64,000 nucleotides of DNA from an uncultured bacterium (GCA_938014335.1 CALLRP010000018.1:85426-149425); one strand, 5' to 3'; positions 45,299-54,168 are shown, counted from the first letter of the stretch. The notes: a model not told the origin generated them from the letters alone. Program-made: numbers and translations.

Positions 45299-45500
45299 TT
45301 GATGGAAAAATTTAAAGTTGGTGTTTTTGTCCGACTTGTCCGATGCTATTCAAAACGTGGATTCATGTTTCCCTTTGCTGGGACCATTCGGATGTCGAAG
45401 ACAAAAGAGTGTACTCATGCTGGCTATGGATGAAAAATTGCCCCACAATATTTACAATAATACACTATCGCCATAGACTCTCCCTTTCTTTAAATATTTA

Positions 45501-46229
45501 TTAGATTTGAACGCCCTTTTCTCTGGCTACAAGTATATTGGAACGAAGCAATGCTTCAAAACTTCCACAATCTGCCCACCACCCCTCCAGAAATTCGTAG
45601 GTCATTGTTCCACGCTGTATGTATTCATTGTTTACATCCGTTATCTCCAACTCACCCCTCGCACTGGGTTTCAATCCTTTACATATCTCAAACACATCCC
45701 TATCATACATATATATCCCAATCACAGCATAATTCGTCGGTGGAACCGTAGGCTTTTCTATGATTTCTTTAACCTTCCCTCCCTCAACGACAGCCACACC
45801 AAATTCCTGAGGATTTGAAACTTCCTTTAAAAATATCTTTGCCCCACAGGGTTGTTTTTCAAAATCATCCACTGCCTTTTTGATGCTACTCTGGGTAAAA
45901 TTATCTCCAAGGATGACCACTACTTTATCCTTTCCCACAAAAGGTTCTGCAAGAGCAAGCGCATGTGCTATCCCTCCTTCCGTCTTCTGATATGTATAAT
46001 GAAGTTGCCTCAGACCAAAGTCCTCACCGTTTCCCAATAAACGAAGAAAATCCCCAGCATTATTACCCCCTGTAACTATCATGATATCTTTTATCCCTGC
46101 ATCCACCAGTGTTTGAATTGGATAAAAAATCATGGGTTTATTATATACAGGCAATAAATGTTTGTTAGTAACGCGTGTTAATGGTAAAAGTCGTGTGCCT
46201 AAACCACCAGCCAATACAACTCCTTTCAT
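45501..46229 (-). CDS. Sugar-1-phosphate nucleotidyltransferase (RmlA-like)
   Basis: The 242-residue protein has the nucleotidyltransferase signature GLGTRLLPLTRVTNKHLLPVYNKPMIFYPIQTL at the N-terminus and VVVILGDNFTQ. It also has FGVAVVEGGKVKEIIEKP, then ARGELEITDVNNEYI. It resembles glucose-1-phosphate thymidylyltransferase but is shorter than RmlA (about 290), so it belongs to the short, typically bacterial/archaeal subgroup. It makes dNDP- or NDP-sugars for glycans. It is a lone gene; sugar and nucleotide specificity are not certain. Confidence 0.85.
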   Translation of the reverse strand: MKGVVLAGGLGTRLLPLTRVTNKHLLPVYNKPMIFYPIQTLVDAGIKDIMIVTGGNNAGDFLRLLGNGEDFGLRQLHYTYQKTEGGIAHALALAEPFVGKDKVVVILGDNFTQSSIKKAVDDFEKQPCGAKIFLKEVSNPQEFGVAVVEGGKVKEIIEKPTVPPTNYAVIGIYMYDRDVFEICKGLKPSARGELEITDVNNEYIQRGTMTYEFLEGWWADCGSFEALLRSNILVAREKGVQI

Positions 46230-46365
46230 ACTTATACTCCTTGTTTCTAATTATGTAAATTGAATTGTGTTTATCTTATCATTATACAATCTTTTATTCA
46301 TATTTAAAACTGATGATATTATTTAGTAAATTGGATATATAAAATAATTAACAGGAGAAACAAAT

Positions 46366-47088
46366 ATGAATACATTGAAAAATAGTGTAATGTCTCTAAC
46401 TATTCTATTAATGCTTATAACTTTATTTTCCTGCTCTACAAATGGCACAGATGAGATTCAAAAGCGAGTCCCTATCGGGAAATGTACTCCTCCTCCGCAG
46501 GGAGAAGGTTGGCTAAAGTTATTTTCTCCCGAAAATCAAGCTAAATGGGAGAATGTAACATCAAGCAATAAAAAATCAGGCTTTGAATTCCTATCTGACA
46601 ACATCTTTCATATCTTCGGTTCTAAATCGGGCGGTTATATCGCTTACATGGGTGAGGAAACAACCGATTTTGAATTGCACATAGAATTCAAATTAACCCC
46701 AAAAGCCAATAGTGGTGTTTTTTTTCGTTCCGACTTAAAAGACCCTGTTCAGAAAGGATTGGAAATACAGGTATTGGAAAATTATGGGGAACCACCTACA
46801 AAACAAGGCTGTGGTGCACTATATGATGTAGCAACCCCCATGTTTAACATGTGTCTCCCCCCAGGCGAATGGAATTCTTACGATATAACCTGCAAAGGGA
46901 GCCATCTCGTTGTTATTATGAATGGCTGGAAAGTAATTGATGTAGATTTATCTTTAATGACCATGCCCATCGGCAAGTTTGACACACCACTAGCACTATT
47001 ACCACAAAAAGGATATTTTCAACTTCAAGACCATGGGGGAGAGGTGTGGTATCGAAACGCTTATTATAAAAATCTTGAAGGCAAATAA
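46366..47088 (+). CDS. DUF1080 (3-keto-disaccharide hydrolase-type) lipoprotein
   Basis: The 240-residue protein has a signal peptide ending in the lipobox LFSC (Cys23), so it is probably a lipoprotein. The mature part has DUF1080 features: GEGWLKLFSPENQAKWENV, FELHIEFKLTPKANSGVFFRSD, GLEIQVLENYG, PPGEWNSYDITCKGSHLVVIMNGWKVIDVDL and YFQLQDHGGEVWYRNAYYKNL. Members bind or cleave sugars. It is 14 bases upstream of dprA. Confidence 0.88.
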   Translation: MNTLKNSVMSLTILLMLITLFSCSTNGTDEIQKRVPIGKCTPPPQGEGWLKLFSPENQAKWENVTSSNKKSGFEFLSDNIFHIFGSKSGGYIAYMGEETTDFELHIEFKLTPKANSGVFFRSDLKDPVQKGLEIQVLENYGEPPTKQGCGALYDVATPMFNMCLPPGEWNSYDITCKGSHLVVIMNGWKVIDVDLSLMTMPIGKFDTPLALLPQKGYFQLQDHGGEVWYRNAYYKNLEGK

Positions 47089-47102
47089 CTTGGGAAGTAA
47101 AT

Positions 47103-48347
47103 ATGTGTTCGGAACAGCAAAAACAGTGGCTAACTCTTTTCTTAATACCGGGTATCGGTTCAACAACCTTTATAAAACTCATCGCTCGATTTGGCTCCCC
47201 CTCTGAAGTGCTTTCTGCTTCAGAAAAAGCATTATCTGAAGTTGTAGGCAAAACATTAGCCCATCGAATAGCCCATTATCGAGAGGTTGTTGATGTAGAC
47301 ACGGAATTAAAACTAATTGAGAAACATCAAGTAAAAATCATCACTTTGGATGACCCAGAATATCCTGTCTCTTTAGCTGAAATCTATGAACCACCTCTGA
47401 TTTTATATTGTAAAGGAAATTTATTAAAGCGTGACCAATATTCTATTTCCATTGTTGGGACGCGAAAATACAGTCCTTATGGAAGTAAGGTAACCTGTTT
47501 TTTTGCACAAGGTTTGACAAATGCAGGATTCACAGTCATAAGTGGTCTTGCTGCAGGTATAGATACCATAGCCCATCAATCTGCGTTAGATAGTGGTGGT
47601 CGAACCATTGCATTTTTGGGTTGTGGAGTGGATGTAATTTATCCTAAGGAAAACAAAGAATTATATGAACGAATACAAAATCAAGGAGCCATTATCTCCA
47701 CTTTTCCTATGCAGACAAAACCCTTAGGGACTAACTTCCCCGTGCGAAATCGTTTCATCAGCGGTTTCTCACTGGGAACTGTTGTAACAGAAGCAACACG
47801 AAATAGTGGTGCCTTAATTACTGCTCAACATGCTGTCGAACAAGGTAAGACTGTTTTTGCCATTCCAGGTCCTATCGGTTCACCAAATAGTGAAGGTCCG
47901 CACTGGCTTATTCGACAGGGGGCTAAATTGGCTGAAAAAATATCCGATATTACTGAAGAAATTCCCCAATATGCCCGTGAAGTCCTCAAAGAGGAAATGA
48001 AAAATATTGACAATAGATCTCAGTCTGAGAGGATAAACACTACACGAAGTGAACTACAACTTCCTATATCAATGTCAATAAAGCCTCCTGTTAGTATTAT
48101 TCCCACTAAATCTGAAATACAAAATAAAAAAGAAGGGTACCATCAAGAAACAACATCCTTTATAGATTTATCTCGAACTTCTCTTGAACAAAAAATCCTT
48201 TCCATTTTAAGTCCAGAAGGTTCGTATGTAGATGAAGTGGCTATATCTTGTCAGATACCTATATCGGAGGCACTCTCAACGCTCACGTTAATGGAAATAA
48301 AAGGGTTGGTTAAACAATTTGCAGGAAAAAGATTTACAAAAGCATAA
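47103..48347 (+). CDS. dprA: DNA processing protein DprA
   Basis: The 414-residue protein has an N-terminal HhH-like segment (IPGIGSTTFIKLIARFGS). The Rossmann core carries the DprA signatures SIVGTRKYSPYGSKVT, ISGLAAGIDTIAHQSAL, FLGCGVDVIYPKEN, FPVRNRFISGFSLGTVVTEATRNSGALITA and an AIPGPIGSPNSEG stretch. A C-terminal winged helix (ILSPEGSYVDEVAISCQIPISEALSTLTLMEIKGLVKQFAGKRF) follows. It loads RecA onto incoming DNA in transformation. Its last bases overlap an upstream reading of the ABC gene. Confidence 0.96.
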   Translation: MCSEQQKQWLTLFLIPGIGSTTFIKLIARFGSPSEVLSASEKALSEVVGKTLAHRIAHYREVVDVDTELKLIEKHQVKIITLDDPEYPVSLAEIYEPPLILYCKGNLLKRDQYSISIVGTRKYSPYGSKVTCFFAQGLTNAGFTVISGLAAGIDTIAHQSALDSGGRTIAFLGCGVDVIYPKENKELYERIQNQGAIISTFPMQTKPLGTNFPVRNRFISGFSLGTVVTEATRNSGALITAQHAVEQGKTVFAIPGPIGSPNSEGPHWLIRQGAKLAEKISDITEEIPQYAREVLKEEMKNIDNRSQSERINTTRSELQLPISMSIKPPVSIIPTKSEIQNKKEGYHQETTSFIDLSRTSLEQKILSILSPEGSYVDEVAISCQIPISEALSTLTLMEIKGLVKQFAGKRFTKA

Positions 48348-48360
48348 GAACGGAGTTAAC

Positions 48361-49095
48361 ATGATAAAAACAGAAAACCTGACTAAAAAATTTGGTGAAA
48401 AGATTGCTGTTAATAAACTTAGCATAGAAGTCCCGCAGGGGACTTTCTTCTGTTTTTTGGGACCTAATGGAGCAGGAAAAACAACTACAATTAAAATGCT
48501 TACGGGGCTCATGCGTCCCACAGAGGGTAGAGCATTTATTGCCGGGATTGATATACAAGAAGACCCTGTGAAAGCAAAAAAATACATAGGCTTTGTACCC
48601 GACCACCCTTTTCTATACGACAAATTGACAGGTAGAGAATTTTTAAAGTTTATTGCAGGGCTATATCAAATTTCCGAAAAAGAGTTTCAGAAACGGACAG
48701 AAGAATTAATAAGTTTATTCGGATTGACTTCCGTTGTTGACCAACTCATTGAAGATTATAGCCACGGCATGAGGCAAAAACTATCGTTTACTACATGTTT
48801 TCTACACAAACCCGAAATTGTTATTGTAGATGAACCCTGGGTAGGGCTTGACCCAAAAAATATCCGATTTGTAAAAGACTATCTAAAAGAAAAGACGAAG
48901 AAAGAAGGGTTAACCGTATTCATGTCTACTCATACATTAAGCATTGCAGAAGAGATTGCAGATGTAATTGGAATTATCCACCAGGGCAAACTATGTGCTT
49001 TCGGTTCGGTAAGAGATATTAAGTCTCTATCCAATACCCCCGGAAATCTGGAAGATGTATTTTTGGAACTAACAAAAGAAACCGATGAAGTATAA
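48361..49095 (+). CDS. ABC transporter ATP-binding protein
   Basis: The start at 48361 has CGGAG 6 bases upstream; an in-frame ATG at 48319 lies inside dprA without a site. The 244-residue protein has Walker A GPNGAGKTTTIK, a YSHGMRQKLSF signature-type motif, IVIVDEPWVGLD Walker B, and a later STHTLSIAEEI switch His. It belongs to the DrrA/CcmA-like exporter group. It pairs with the membrane protein starting 5 bases after it. Confidence 0.94.
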   Translation: MIKTENLTKKFGEKIAVNKLSIEVPQGTFFCFLGPNGAGKTTTIKMLTGLMRPTEGRAFIAGIDIQEDPVKAKKYIGFVPDHPFLYDKLTGREFLKFIAGLYQISEKEFQKRTEELISLFGLTSVVDQLIEDYSHGMRQKLSFTTCFLHKPEIVIVDEPWVGLDPKNIRFVKDYLKEKTKKEGLTVFMSTHTLSIAEEIADVIGIIHQGKLCAFGSVRDIKSLSNTPGNLEDVFLELTKETDEV

Positions 49096-49100
49096 ATAAT

Positions 49101-50795
49101 ATGAATCAAATCTCAGCTATTTTAGAAGCCAAACGGAATATCCTGAAACATCAAATATTAAGCATTCGTAAGGAATCCAAGTTAAAAGTTACAGTTATTA
49201 CCTTCTCTGCAGTGGCTATCTGGCTGGGGATATTTTTCGGGCTATATGAAGGCTTTAATTGGTTATTAACATTTGGTTCCAGAGCCGGAATTGAGGTGAA
49301 CTTCGGCGAATTACTCATGGCTCGAATGTTTATGATCCTTATGAGTGCCGTTTTCCTCTTCCTCATATTCTCAAATATATTGATAGCATTTTTTACTCTT
49401 TACAAGGCAGAAGAAATCCACTTTCTCATTCAAACTCCTATCCCTTTTAGCCATTTATTCATTGTTCGGTTTATTGAGTGTATTGCTTTCAGTTCCTGGT
49501 CCGTTGCCTTTTTAGGTGTCCCCCTCATACTCGCTTATGGATTAAGTTTAAAGACCCCTATTTTCTTTTATATAGCGTCCATTATTTTTTTTATACCCTT
49601 TATCGTAATCCCAGCAGGTTGGGGGAGTATTATAACTCAATTTTTAGTACTTATTTTCCCAAAGATAAAATTGAGAACCATGATTTTATTCGGAATATTA
49701 GCGGTTATATTTCTATTCTGGTATCTAACTACCATGCTAAAAGGCACACGAATTAATGAAGATACTATTCTCCCCGTATTCTTAAGTGCTACCTCCCGTG
49801 TCCAATCGCCCATTTTTCCCCCGTATTGGTTTACGGAGGGAGTATTGAAATCAAAAGATAAACAGTTTACAGAAGTGTTATTTTGGTTTATGCTCCTCGT
49901 ATCCAATGCCATATTTTTTACATTCTTAGGATCTGCCATATCCAAATGGATTTTCTATCCCGGTTTCTCTGGTTTGCAGGGGAGTGGACAAAGAAGAATA
50001 AAACTTCCTAATAAAGGGATTTTAGGTCGGTTGGATACTTTATTAAAATTCATTCCTTATCCCTACCAACCTTTAATAGTAAAAGATGTCCGTTTATTCT
50101 GGCGGGACGCTACGCAGTGGTCTCAATTTATTATATTTTTCGGTATCATGGCAATATATATAGCAAACTTACGAAATACTACCAAATATTTCGAACAAGA
50201 AATGTGGCGCAGTTTTGTCGCCTGTATGAACATCGCCTCGTTAAGTCTTATTCTTGCTACGCTAACCAGTCGATTTATTTTCCCTCTTATCAGTTTAGAA
50301 GGACACCGCTTCTGGATTATAGGCCTCGCTCCCATTACCCTCCGTCAGATACTCTGGCAAAAATTCTGGCTCAGCGTTATGACTTCCGCCCCCTTCACAG
50401 TAACCCTGGCAATCCTATCGGGATATATGCTTCAATTAGCTCCCCTTTATTACTTCATGACCATTTTTAGCATCGTTCTCATGAATTTCGGACTTTCAGG
50501 ACTCGCAGTAGGATTAGGAGCTCTTTATCCCAGTTTTGAAGAGGACAACCCCGCAAGAATAGTCTCTGGTCTTGGAGGAACGCTCAACTTATTATTGAGT
50601 ATTTTTTACATCACGATTGTAGTGACAGCACAAACGGTTATTCTGCAATGGCGTGTGCTCGAACAATTTACACGACCGGGCTATTTCTGGTTCGCCCTCG
50701 TTTTTGTTATTATCCTCATACTCGCTTTAACAGGAACAGCAGTAGCACTACCCATGTCATTAGGTTTGAGAAACTTAAAATCATTGGAGTATTAA
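49101..50795 (+). CDS. ABC exporter membrane protein
   Basis: The 564-residue protein has about 12 hydrophobic segments and matches the putative ABC exporter pattern (VIWLGIFFGLYEGF, LMSAVFLFLIFSNILIAFFTLYKAEEI, PYQPLIVKDVRLFWRDATQWSQFIIFFG and RFIFPLISLEGHRFWIIGLAPI). It is joined to the ATP-binding gene by five bases. The exported substrate is unknown. Confidence 0.88.
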   Translation: MNQISAILEAKRNILKHQILSIRKESKLKVTVITFSAVAIWLGIFFGLYEGFNWLLTFGSRAGIEVNFGELLMARMFMILMSAVFLFLIFSNILIAFFTLYKAEEIHFLIQTPIPFSHLFIVRFIECIAFSSWSVAFLGVPLILAYGLSLKTPIFFYIASIIFFIPFIVIPAGWGSIITQFLVLIFPKIKLRTMILFGILAVIFLFWYLTTMLKGTRINEDTILPVFLSATSRVQSPIFPPYWFTEGVLKSKDKQFTEVLFWFMLLVSNAIFFTFLGSAISKWIFYPGFSGLQGSGQRRIKLPNKGILGRLDTLLKFIPYPYQPLIVKDVRLFWRDATQWSQFIIFFGIMAIYIANLRNTTKYFEQEMWRSFVACMNIASLSLILATLTSRFIFPLISLEGHRFWIIGLAPITLRQILWQKFWLSVMTSAPFTVTLAILSGYMLQLAPLYYFMTIFSIVLMNFGLSGLAVGLGALYPSFEEDNPARIVSGLGGTLNLLLSIFYITIVVTAQTVILQWRVLEQFTRPGYFWFALVFVIILILALTGTAVALPMSLGLRNLKSLEY

Positions 50796-50798
50796 ACA

Positions 50799-51197
50799 AT
50801 GAAGACTTTTACAATTACAACATCTAAAAGAACCCAATTTATAAATTTAGACTCCTATGTTGAACAGGTTGTTCAAGAAACAGAAATAAAAAACGGAATA
50901 GTCTGTGTATATGTTCCTCATACTACCGCAGGTGTTACCATCAATGAAAATGCAGACCCCGATGTTTTATACGATATTGAACAGACTTTAGATAAACTAA
51001 TTCCATGGAACGGAAATTACAGACATACAGAAGGCAATTCTCCCGCTCATGTAAAAGCCTCACTTATGGGTTCTTCCCTACAAATCATTGTTCACAACGG
51101 AAAATTAGCCCTCGGCACCTGGCAATCTATTTTCTTCTGCGAGTTTGATGGCCCTCGTACTCGAAAATTTTTCGTGCAAATTATCCCAGAAAAATAA
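50799..51197 (+). CDS. YjbQ/UPF0047 family protein, canonical copy
   Basis: The 132-residue protein has the standard YjbQ motifs: NGIVCVYVPHTTAGVTINENADPD, YRHTEGNSPAHVKASLMG, LALGTWQSIFFCEFDGPR. It starts 3 bases after the ABC permease stop, so it is translationally linked. The biological role of YjbQ remains uncertain. Confidence 0.93.
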   Translation: MKTFTITTSKRTQFINLDSYVEQVVQETEIKNGIVCVYVPHTTAGVTINENADPDVLYDIEQTLDKLIPWNGNYRHTEGNSPAHVKASLMGSSLQIIVHNGKLALGTWQSIFFCEFDGPRTRKFFVQIIPEK

Positions 51198-51204
51198 CTA
51201 TCTT

Positions 51205-51747
51205 TCAAAAAGGTTTTATAAAAGAATTAACTTGCTCATAGCACTCTTCACATTTTGTATGAGTTAACGAGGGGGGTAGCATTTGATTTAATAGATTATA
51301 CTTATTAATTGCATGTTCTAACTCTTCCCATTCCGTTTCCACCTTAATTTTTTTACACCATGAGCACATAGAAATAAGTTCTTTGGACCGTATTATTGTA
51401 GGAGCAAGAATATTTAAATAATCTTGGGAAAGGATTTCTTTCGCTTTTGATGTAAATTTTACAATATTTCTATTCTCAATCTTCATAGTCAACTGTAAAA
51501 ATCTTTTACAAGTAGTAGCATCGCATCTAAAATCAATTAAAAGCACATTTCCCTTTCGAACTTTAGCAATAAGATCCAGATAAATTTGTTTTACTGTAAT
51601 ATTTGCGATAAAATCAAACAGATTTTTTCCTATGATTTTATCCGACGTAATTCCCTCACCATAATTATCCATTGCAAAACGATCCCATTCCTCATTTACA
51701 AAAATAATGTTATTCTTTTCATCAATTTGGTATTCAATGGCATTCAT
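51205..51747 (-). CDS. PAS-like domain protein with C-terminal Cys motif
   Basis: The 180 residues start with a PAS-like region (IEYQIDEKNNIIFVNEEWDRFAMDN...IIGKNLFDFI). They end in the CSWCKKI...WEELEHAIN...LTHTKCEEC motif that follows PAS domains in many bacterial signalling proteins. No kinase or output domain is present. Two CxxC pairs could bind metal. AAGGATT precedes the ATG. It is probably an adaptor or sensor whose partner is not in the window. Confidence 0.75.
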   Translation of the reverse strand: MNAIEYQIDEKNNIIFVNEEWDRFAMDNYGEGITSDKIIGKNLFDFIANITVKQIYLDLIAKVRKGNVLLIDFRCDATTCKRFLQLTMKIENRNIVKFTSKAKEILSQDYLNILAPTIIRSKELISMCSWCKKIKVETEWEELEHAINKYNLLNQMLPPSLTHTKCEECYEQVNSFIKPF

Positions 51748-51793
51748 AACAAAATCCTTAAATGGCTGTAAAAAAAATCAAATTTACTTATAT

Positions 51794-51823
51794 TTGAATT
51801 ATGACACCTTTTCTGTGTAAAAT
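51794..51823 (+). promoter_or_regulatory. Putative promoter of tRNA-Cys/tRNA-Leu
   Basis: TTGAAT (51794-51799) and TAAAAT (51818-51823) are separated by 18 bases. The start would fall about 20 bases before tRNA-Cys. Confidence 0.45.
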
Positions 51824-51851
51824 TAAACTACCATGATAAAGGTGGCGGCAT

Positions 51852-51926
51852 GGCGGCATGGCCAAGTGGTAAGGCAGAAGCCTGCAAAGCTTCCATTCCC
51901 CGGTTCGAATCCGGGTGCCGCCTCCA
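51852..51926 (+). tRNA. tRNA-Cys (anticodon GCA)
   Basis: The cloverleaf has acceptor GGCGGCA/TGCCGCC, discriminator T and encoded CCA. The anticodon stem GAAGC/GCTTC has loop CTGCAAA (GCA), and the T arm has TTCGAAT. The eight bases before it (GGCGGCAT) repeat its own first eight bases. It lies upstream of cysS, the gene for its own synthetase. Confidence 0.95.
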
Positions 51927-51939
51927 TCGATTTTATCGT

Positions 51940-52023
51940 GGGCGAGTGGTGGAATAGGAATACACGACGGACTTAAAATCCGTTGGCCGTAAGGCCATGC
52001 GGGTTCGATTCCCGCCTCGCCCA
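51940..52023 (+). tRNA. tRNA-Leu (anticodon TAA, class II)
   Basis: The acceptor stem is GGGCGAG/CTCGCCC with discriminator A. The anticodon stem ACGGA/TCCGT has loop CTTAAAA (TAA), the long variable stem is GGCC-GTAA-GGCC, and the T arm is GCGGG/CCCGC with TTCGATT. The next bases are CTC, so CCA is not encoded, unlike the other three tRNAs here. Confidence 0.95.
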
Positions 52024-52116
52024 CTCTTTTTATTTTCACCTATCTTTTTATATAATCATTGACAGCAGGTTTACTGAAATAATTATGAAATTTGCAGTTC
52101 ATAAGGATTTAATACG

Positions 52117-53514
52117 ATGGCTGTATGTTTTTTTAATACTCTAAACCGTAAATTAGAACCATTTATACCCATAGAACCGCCGAAAGTAAAACTCTATACC
52201 TGTGGACCCACAGTATATAATTATGCCCATATTGGCAACTTCCGCGCTTATATCTTTGAAGACCTACTCAAGCGTTACTTAAAATTCCGTGAATATGATG
52301 TATTTCATGTTATGAACATTACCGATGTCGAAGACAAATTAATTCGTACCTGCCGTGAAACAGGAAAACCACTAAAAGAAATTACAGATTTTTACATAGA
52401 TGCCTTTTTCAATGACCTTGATACCCTTCAAATTGAAAGAGCAGATGTTTACCCCCGAGCCACAGAACATATCCCTGAAATGGTAGAGATTATCAAAAAG
52501 TTAAAAGAAAAAGGACACACCTACGAGCATGAAGGAAGTATTTATTTCCGTTTAACTTCTTTCCCCGACTATGGAAAATTGAGCCACATGAATATAGATG
52601 AATTAAAAGTAGGTGCCAGTGGGAGAGTAGATACTGATGAATATGAAATGGAAGATGCACGCGATTTCGCTCTGTGGAAAGCATGGGAAGAAGAAGATGG
52701 GAATGTTTTCTGGGAAACCGAATTAGGGAAAGGTCGACCCGGCTGGCATATCGAGTGTTCTGCAATGAGTATGAAATACCTCGGAAAAAGTTTTGATATT
52801 CATTGCGGGGGGATAGACAATATGTTTCCCCACCATGAGAACGAAATTGCCCAATCTGAATGTGCTACGGGACAAACCTTCGTCAAATACTGGCTTCATT
52901 GTGCCCATCTCGTCGTGGACGGTAAAAAAATGTCAAAGTCATTAGGCAACTTTTTTACACTGAGAGACCTCCTGGAACGCGGATTAGAACCCCTTGCTAT
53001 CCGCTGGGTCCTTCTTGCTACCCATTATAGACAACCCAATAATTTCACATTTGAAACCGTCGAATCCGCTTCCCAGAGTATTCGCCGTATCCGCGATTTT
53101 CGTCTGCGTCTTAAAGAAATAAGAGGTGACGGAGACGAGTTAACGGAGGAATGTGCCCGCTGTGAAAAAATGTTTGTGGATTCATTAGATGATGACCTGA
53201 ACATATCCTCTGCATTAGGGGCTATTTTTGATTTTATTCGAGATGTTAACAAAAAAATAGATCACAACGAAGTAGGCGAAAAAGGAGCTCAAAACGCTAT
53301 AAACCTATTGAACAAACTCAATCAGGTTACAGGACTTTTTAACCCGGATTTGGAAGAAGAAGTTCCCCCCGAAGTTATGGAAAAAGTCCTACAAAGACAG
53401 CAAGCACGTAGAGACAAAAACTTCGCTTTAGCTGACAGCATCCGCAATCAATTACTCGAACAAGGTTGGGTAATCGAAGATACCCCTCAGGGTCCTCGCG
53501 TAAAAAGAAAATAA
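52117..53514 (+). CDS. cysS: Cysteinyl-tRNA synthetase
   Basis: The 465-residue class I synthetase has CGPTVYNYAHIGNFRAYIFEDLL (the HIGH-type motif) and GRPGWHIECSAMS with FDIHCGGIDNMFPHHENEIAQSE (zinc site). It also has KKMSKSLGNFFTLRDLL (KMSKS) and a C-terminal ARRDKNFALADSIRNQLLEQGW domain. It charges tRNA-Cys, whose gene is 190 bases upstream. AAGGAT precedes the ATG, and a perfect TTGACA at 52059-52064 may be its -35 although the -10 is unclear. Confidence 0.97.
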   Translation: MAVCFFNTLNRKLEPFIPIEPPKVKLYTCGPTVYNYAHIGNFRAYIFEDLLKRYLKFREYDVFHVMNITDVEDKLIRTCRETGKPLKEITDFYIDAFFNDLDTLQIERADVYPRATEHIPEMVEIIKKLKEKGHTYEHEGSIYFRLTSFPDYGKLSHMNIDELKVGASGRVDTDEYEMEDARDFALWKAWEEEDGNVFWETELGKGRPGWHIECSAMSMKYLGKSFDIHCGGIDNMFPHHENEIAQSECATGQTFVKYWLHCAHLVVDGKKMSKSLGNFFTLRDLLERGLEPLAIRWVLLATHYRQPNNFTFETVESASQSIRRIRDFRLRLKEIRGDGDELTEECARCEKMFVDSLDDDLNISSALGAIFDFIRDVNKKIDHNEVGEKGAQNAINLLNKLNQVTGLFNPDLEEEVPPEVMEKVLQRQQARRDKNFALADSIRNQLLEQGWVIEDTPQGPRVKRK

Positions 53515-53523
53515 AAAATTTTA

Positions 53524-53567
53524 TCCCTCTTATAGGGAACTCCCCTCCGAATAGGGGTGTTTAATTT
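53524..53567 (+). terminator. Double-hairpin terminator after cysS
   Basis: Two consecutive stems follow the cysS stop: TCCCT-CTTAT-AGGGA (53524-53538) and CCCCT-CCGAAT-AGGGG (53542-53557). A T-rich stretch (TGTTTAATTTT) comes next. It separates cysS from the sigma-factor operon. Confidence 0.65.
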
Positions 53568-53589
53568 TATAAAAGGTAAAAACAGAGAA

Positions 53590-54168
53590 ATGCGTTCCTT
53601 AGAGGATTGGGAATTGATTGCGTTAGCAAAACAAGGAAATCATGAAGCGTTCAACAGTCTTGTAGAACGATATAAGTCTCCTATCTATACCCTTTGCCTG
53701 TATTTAACCCGAAATATACAAAATGCGGAAGACCTTGTGCAAGAAACTTTTATCCGTTTATATAAAAATTTGCCTTATATCGAACCGCGGGCACAATTCA
53801 AAACTTTCATATTCGGCATTGCCCGAAACCTTGCCCTAAACCAGATTCGTAATGAGCAGAGGAAAAAAAGTTTTCTTACTCGTTTATTAGATTTTTGGAA
53901 CTATAACCATAAAGAGCCAAGGTCAAATGTATCCTGGACATGGTCTCCCGAAGAAAAGAATGAACTCAATTCCATAATCCAACAATGTATGCTGGAATTA
54001 AGCCCTGAACACCGTGAAATATTATTATTAAGGGAAATGCAAGGACTTGATTATGAAAGCATCGCACAAGTTTTAGGTTGTCAGGTAGGTACCGTTCGTA
54101 GTCGTTTAGCCAGAGCAAGAGCACAACTGCGGAAGGTTATAAAGGAAAAAGGAGTATTAGTAAAATGA
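53590..54168 (+). CDS. ECF-type RNA polymerase sigma factor
   Basis: I take the ATG at 53590; an in-frame GTG at 53557 falls inside the terminator stem. The 192-residue product has region 2 (HEAFNSLVERYKSPIYTLCLYLTRNIQNAEDLVQETFIRLYKNL) and region 4 (LSPEHREILLLREMQGLDYESIAQVLGCQVGTVRSRLARARAQLRK). It overlaps its predicted anti-sigma gene by four bases (ATGA). Promoters for it are not obvious beyond the preceding terminator. Confidence 0.93.
   Translation: MRSLEDWELIALAKQGNHEAFNSLVERYKSPIYTLCLYLTRNIQNAEDLVQETFIRLYKNLPYIEPRAQFKTFIFGIARNLALNQIRNEQRKKSFLTRLLDFWNYNHKEPRSNVSWTWSPEEKNELNSIIQQCMLELSPEHREILLLREMQGLDYESIAQVLGCQVGTVRSRLARARAQLRKVIKEKGVLVK

Noticed and set aside
45265..45500. Possible small gene or RNA between tRNA-Leu and the nucleotidyltransferase
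   Set aside because: I see no open frame with a ribosome site and no stable structure beyond the tRNA promoter.
46916..47251. 111-codon minus-strand frame between DUF1080 and dprA
   Set aside because: It is antisense to both genes and shows no domain.
48288..48623. 111-codon minus-strand frame opposite the ABC ATPase
   Set aside because: It is complementary to the Walker A region; a shadow frame.
51788..52039. 83-codon minus-strand frame over two tRNA genes
   Set aside because: The translation (GGTRIRTGEW, EAGIEPA) is the well-known false ORF of tRNA genes.
52059..52089. Promoter for cysS with perfect TTGACA
   Set aside because: The -35 is perfect but no convincing -10 lies at 16-18 bases, so I did not list it as a feature.
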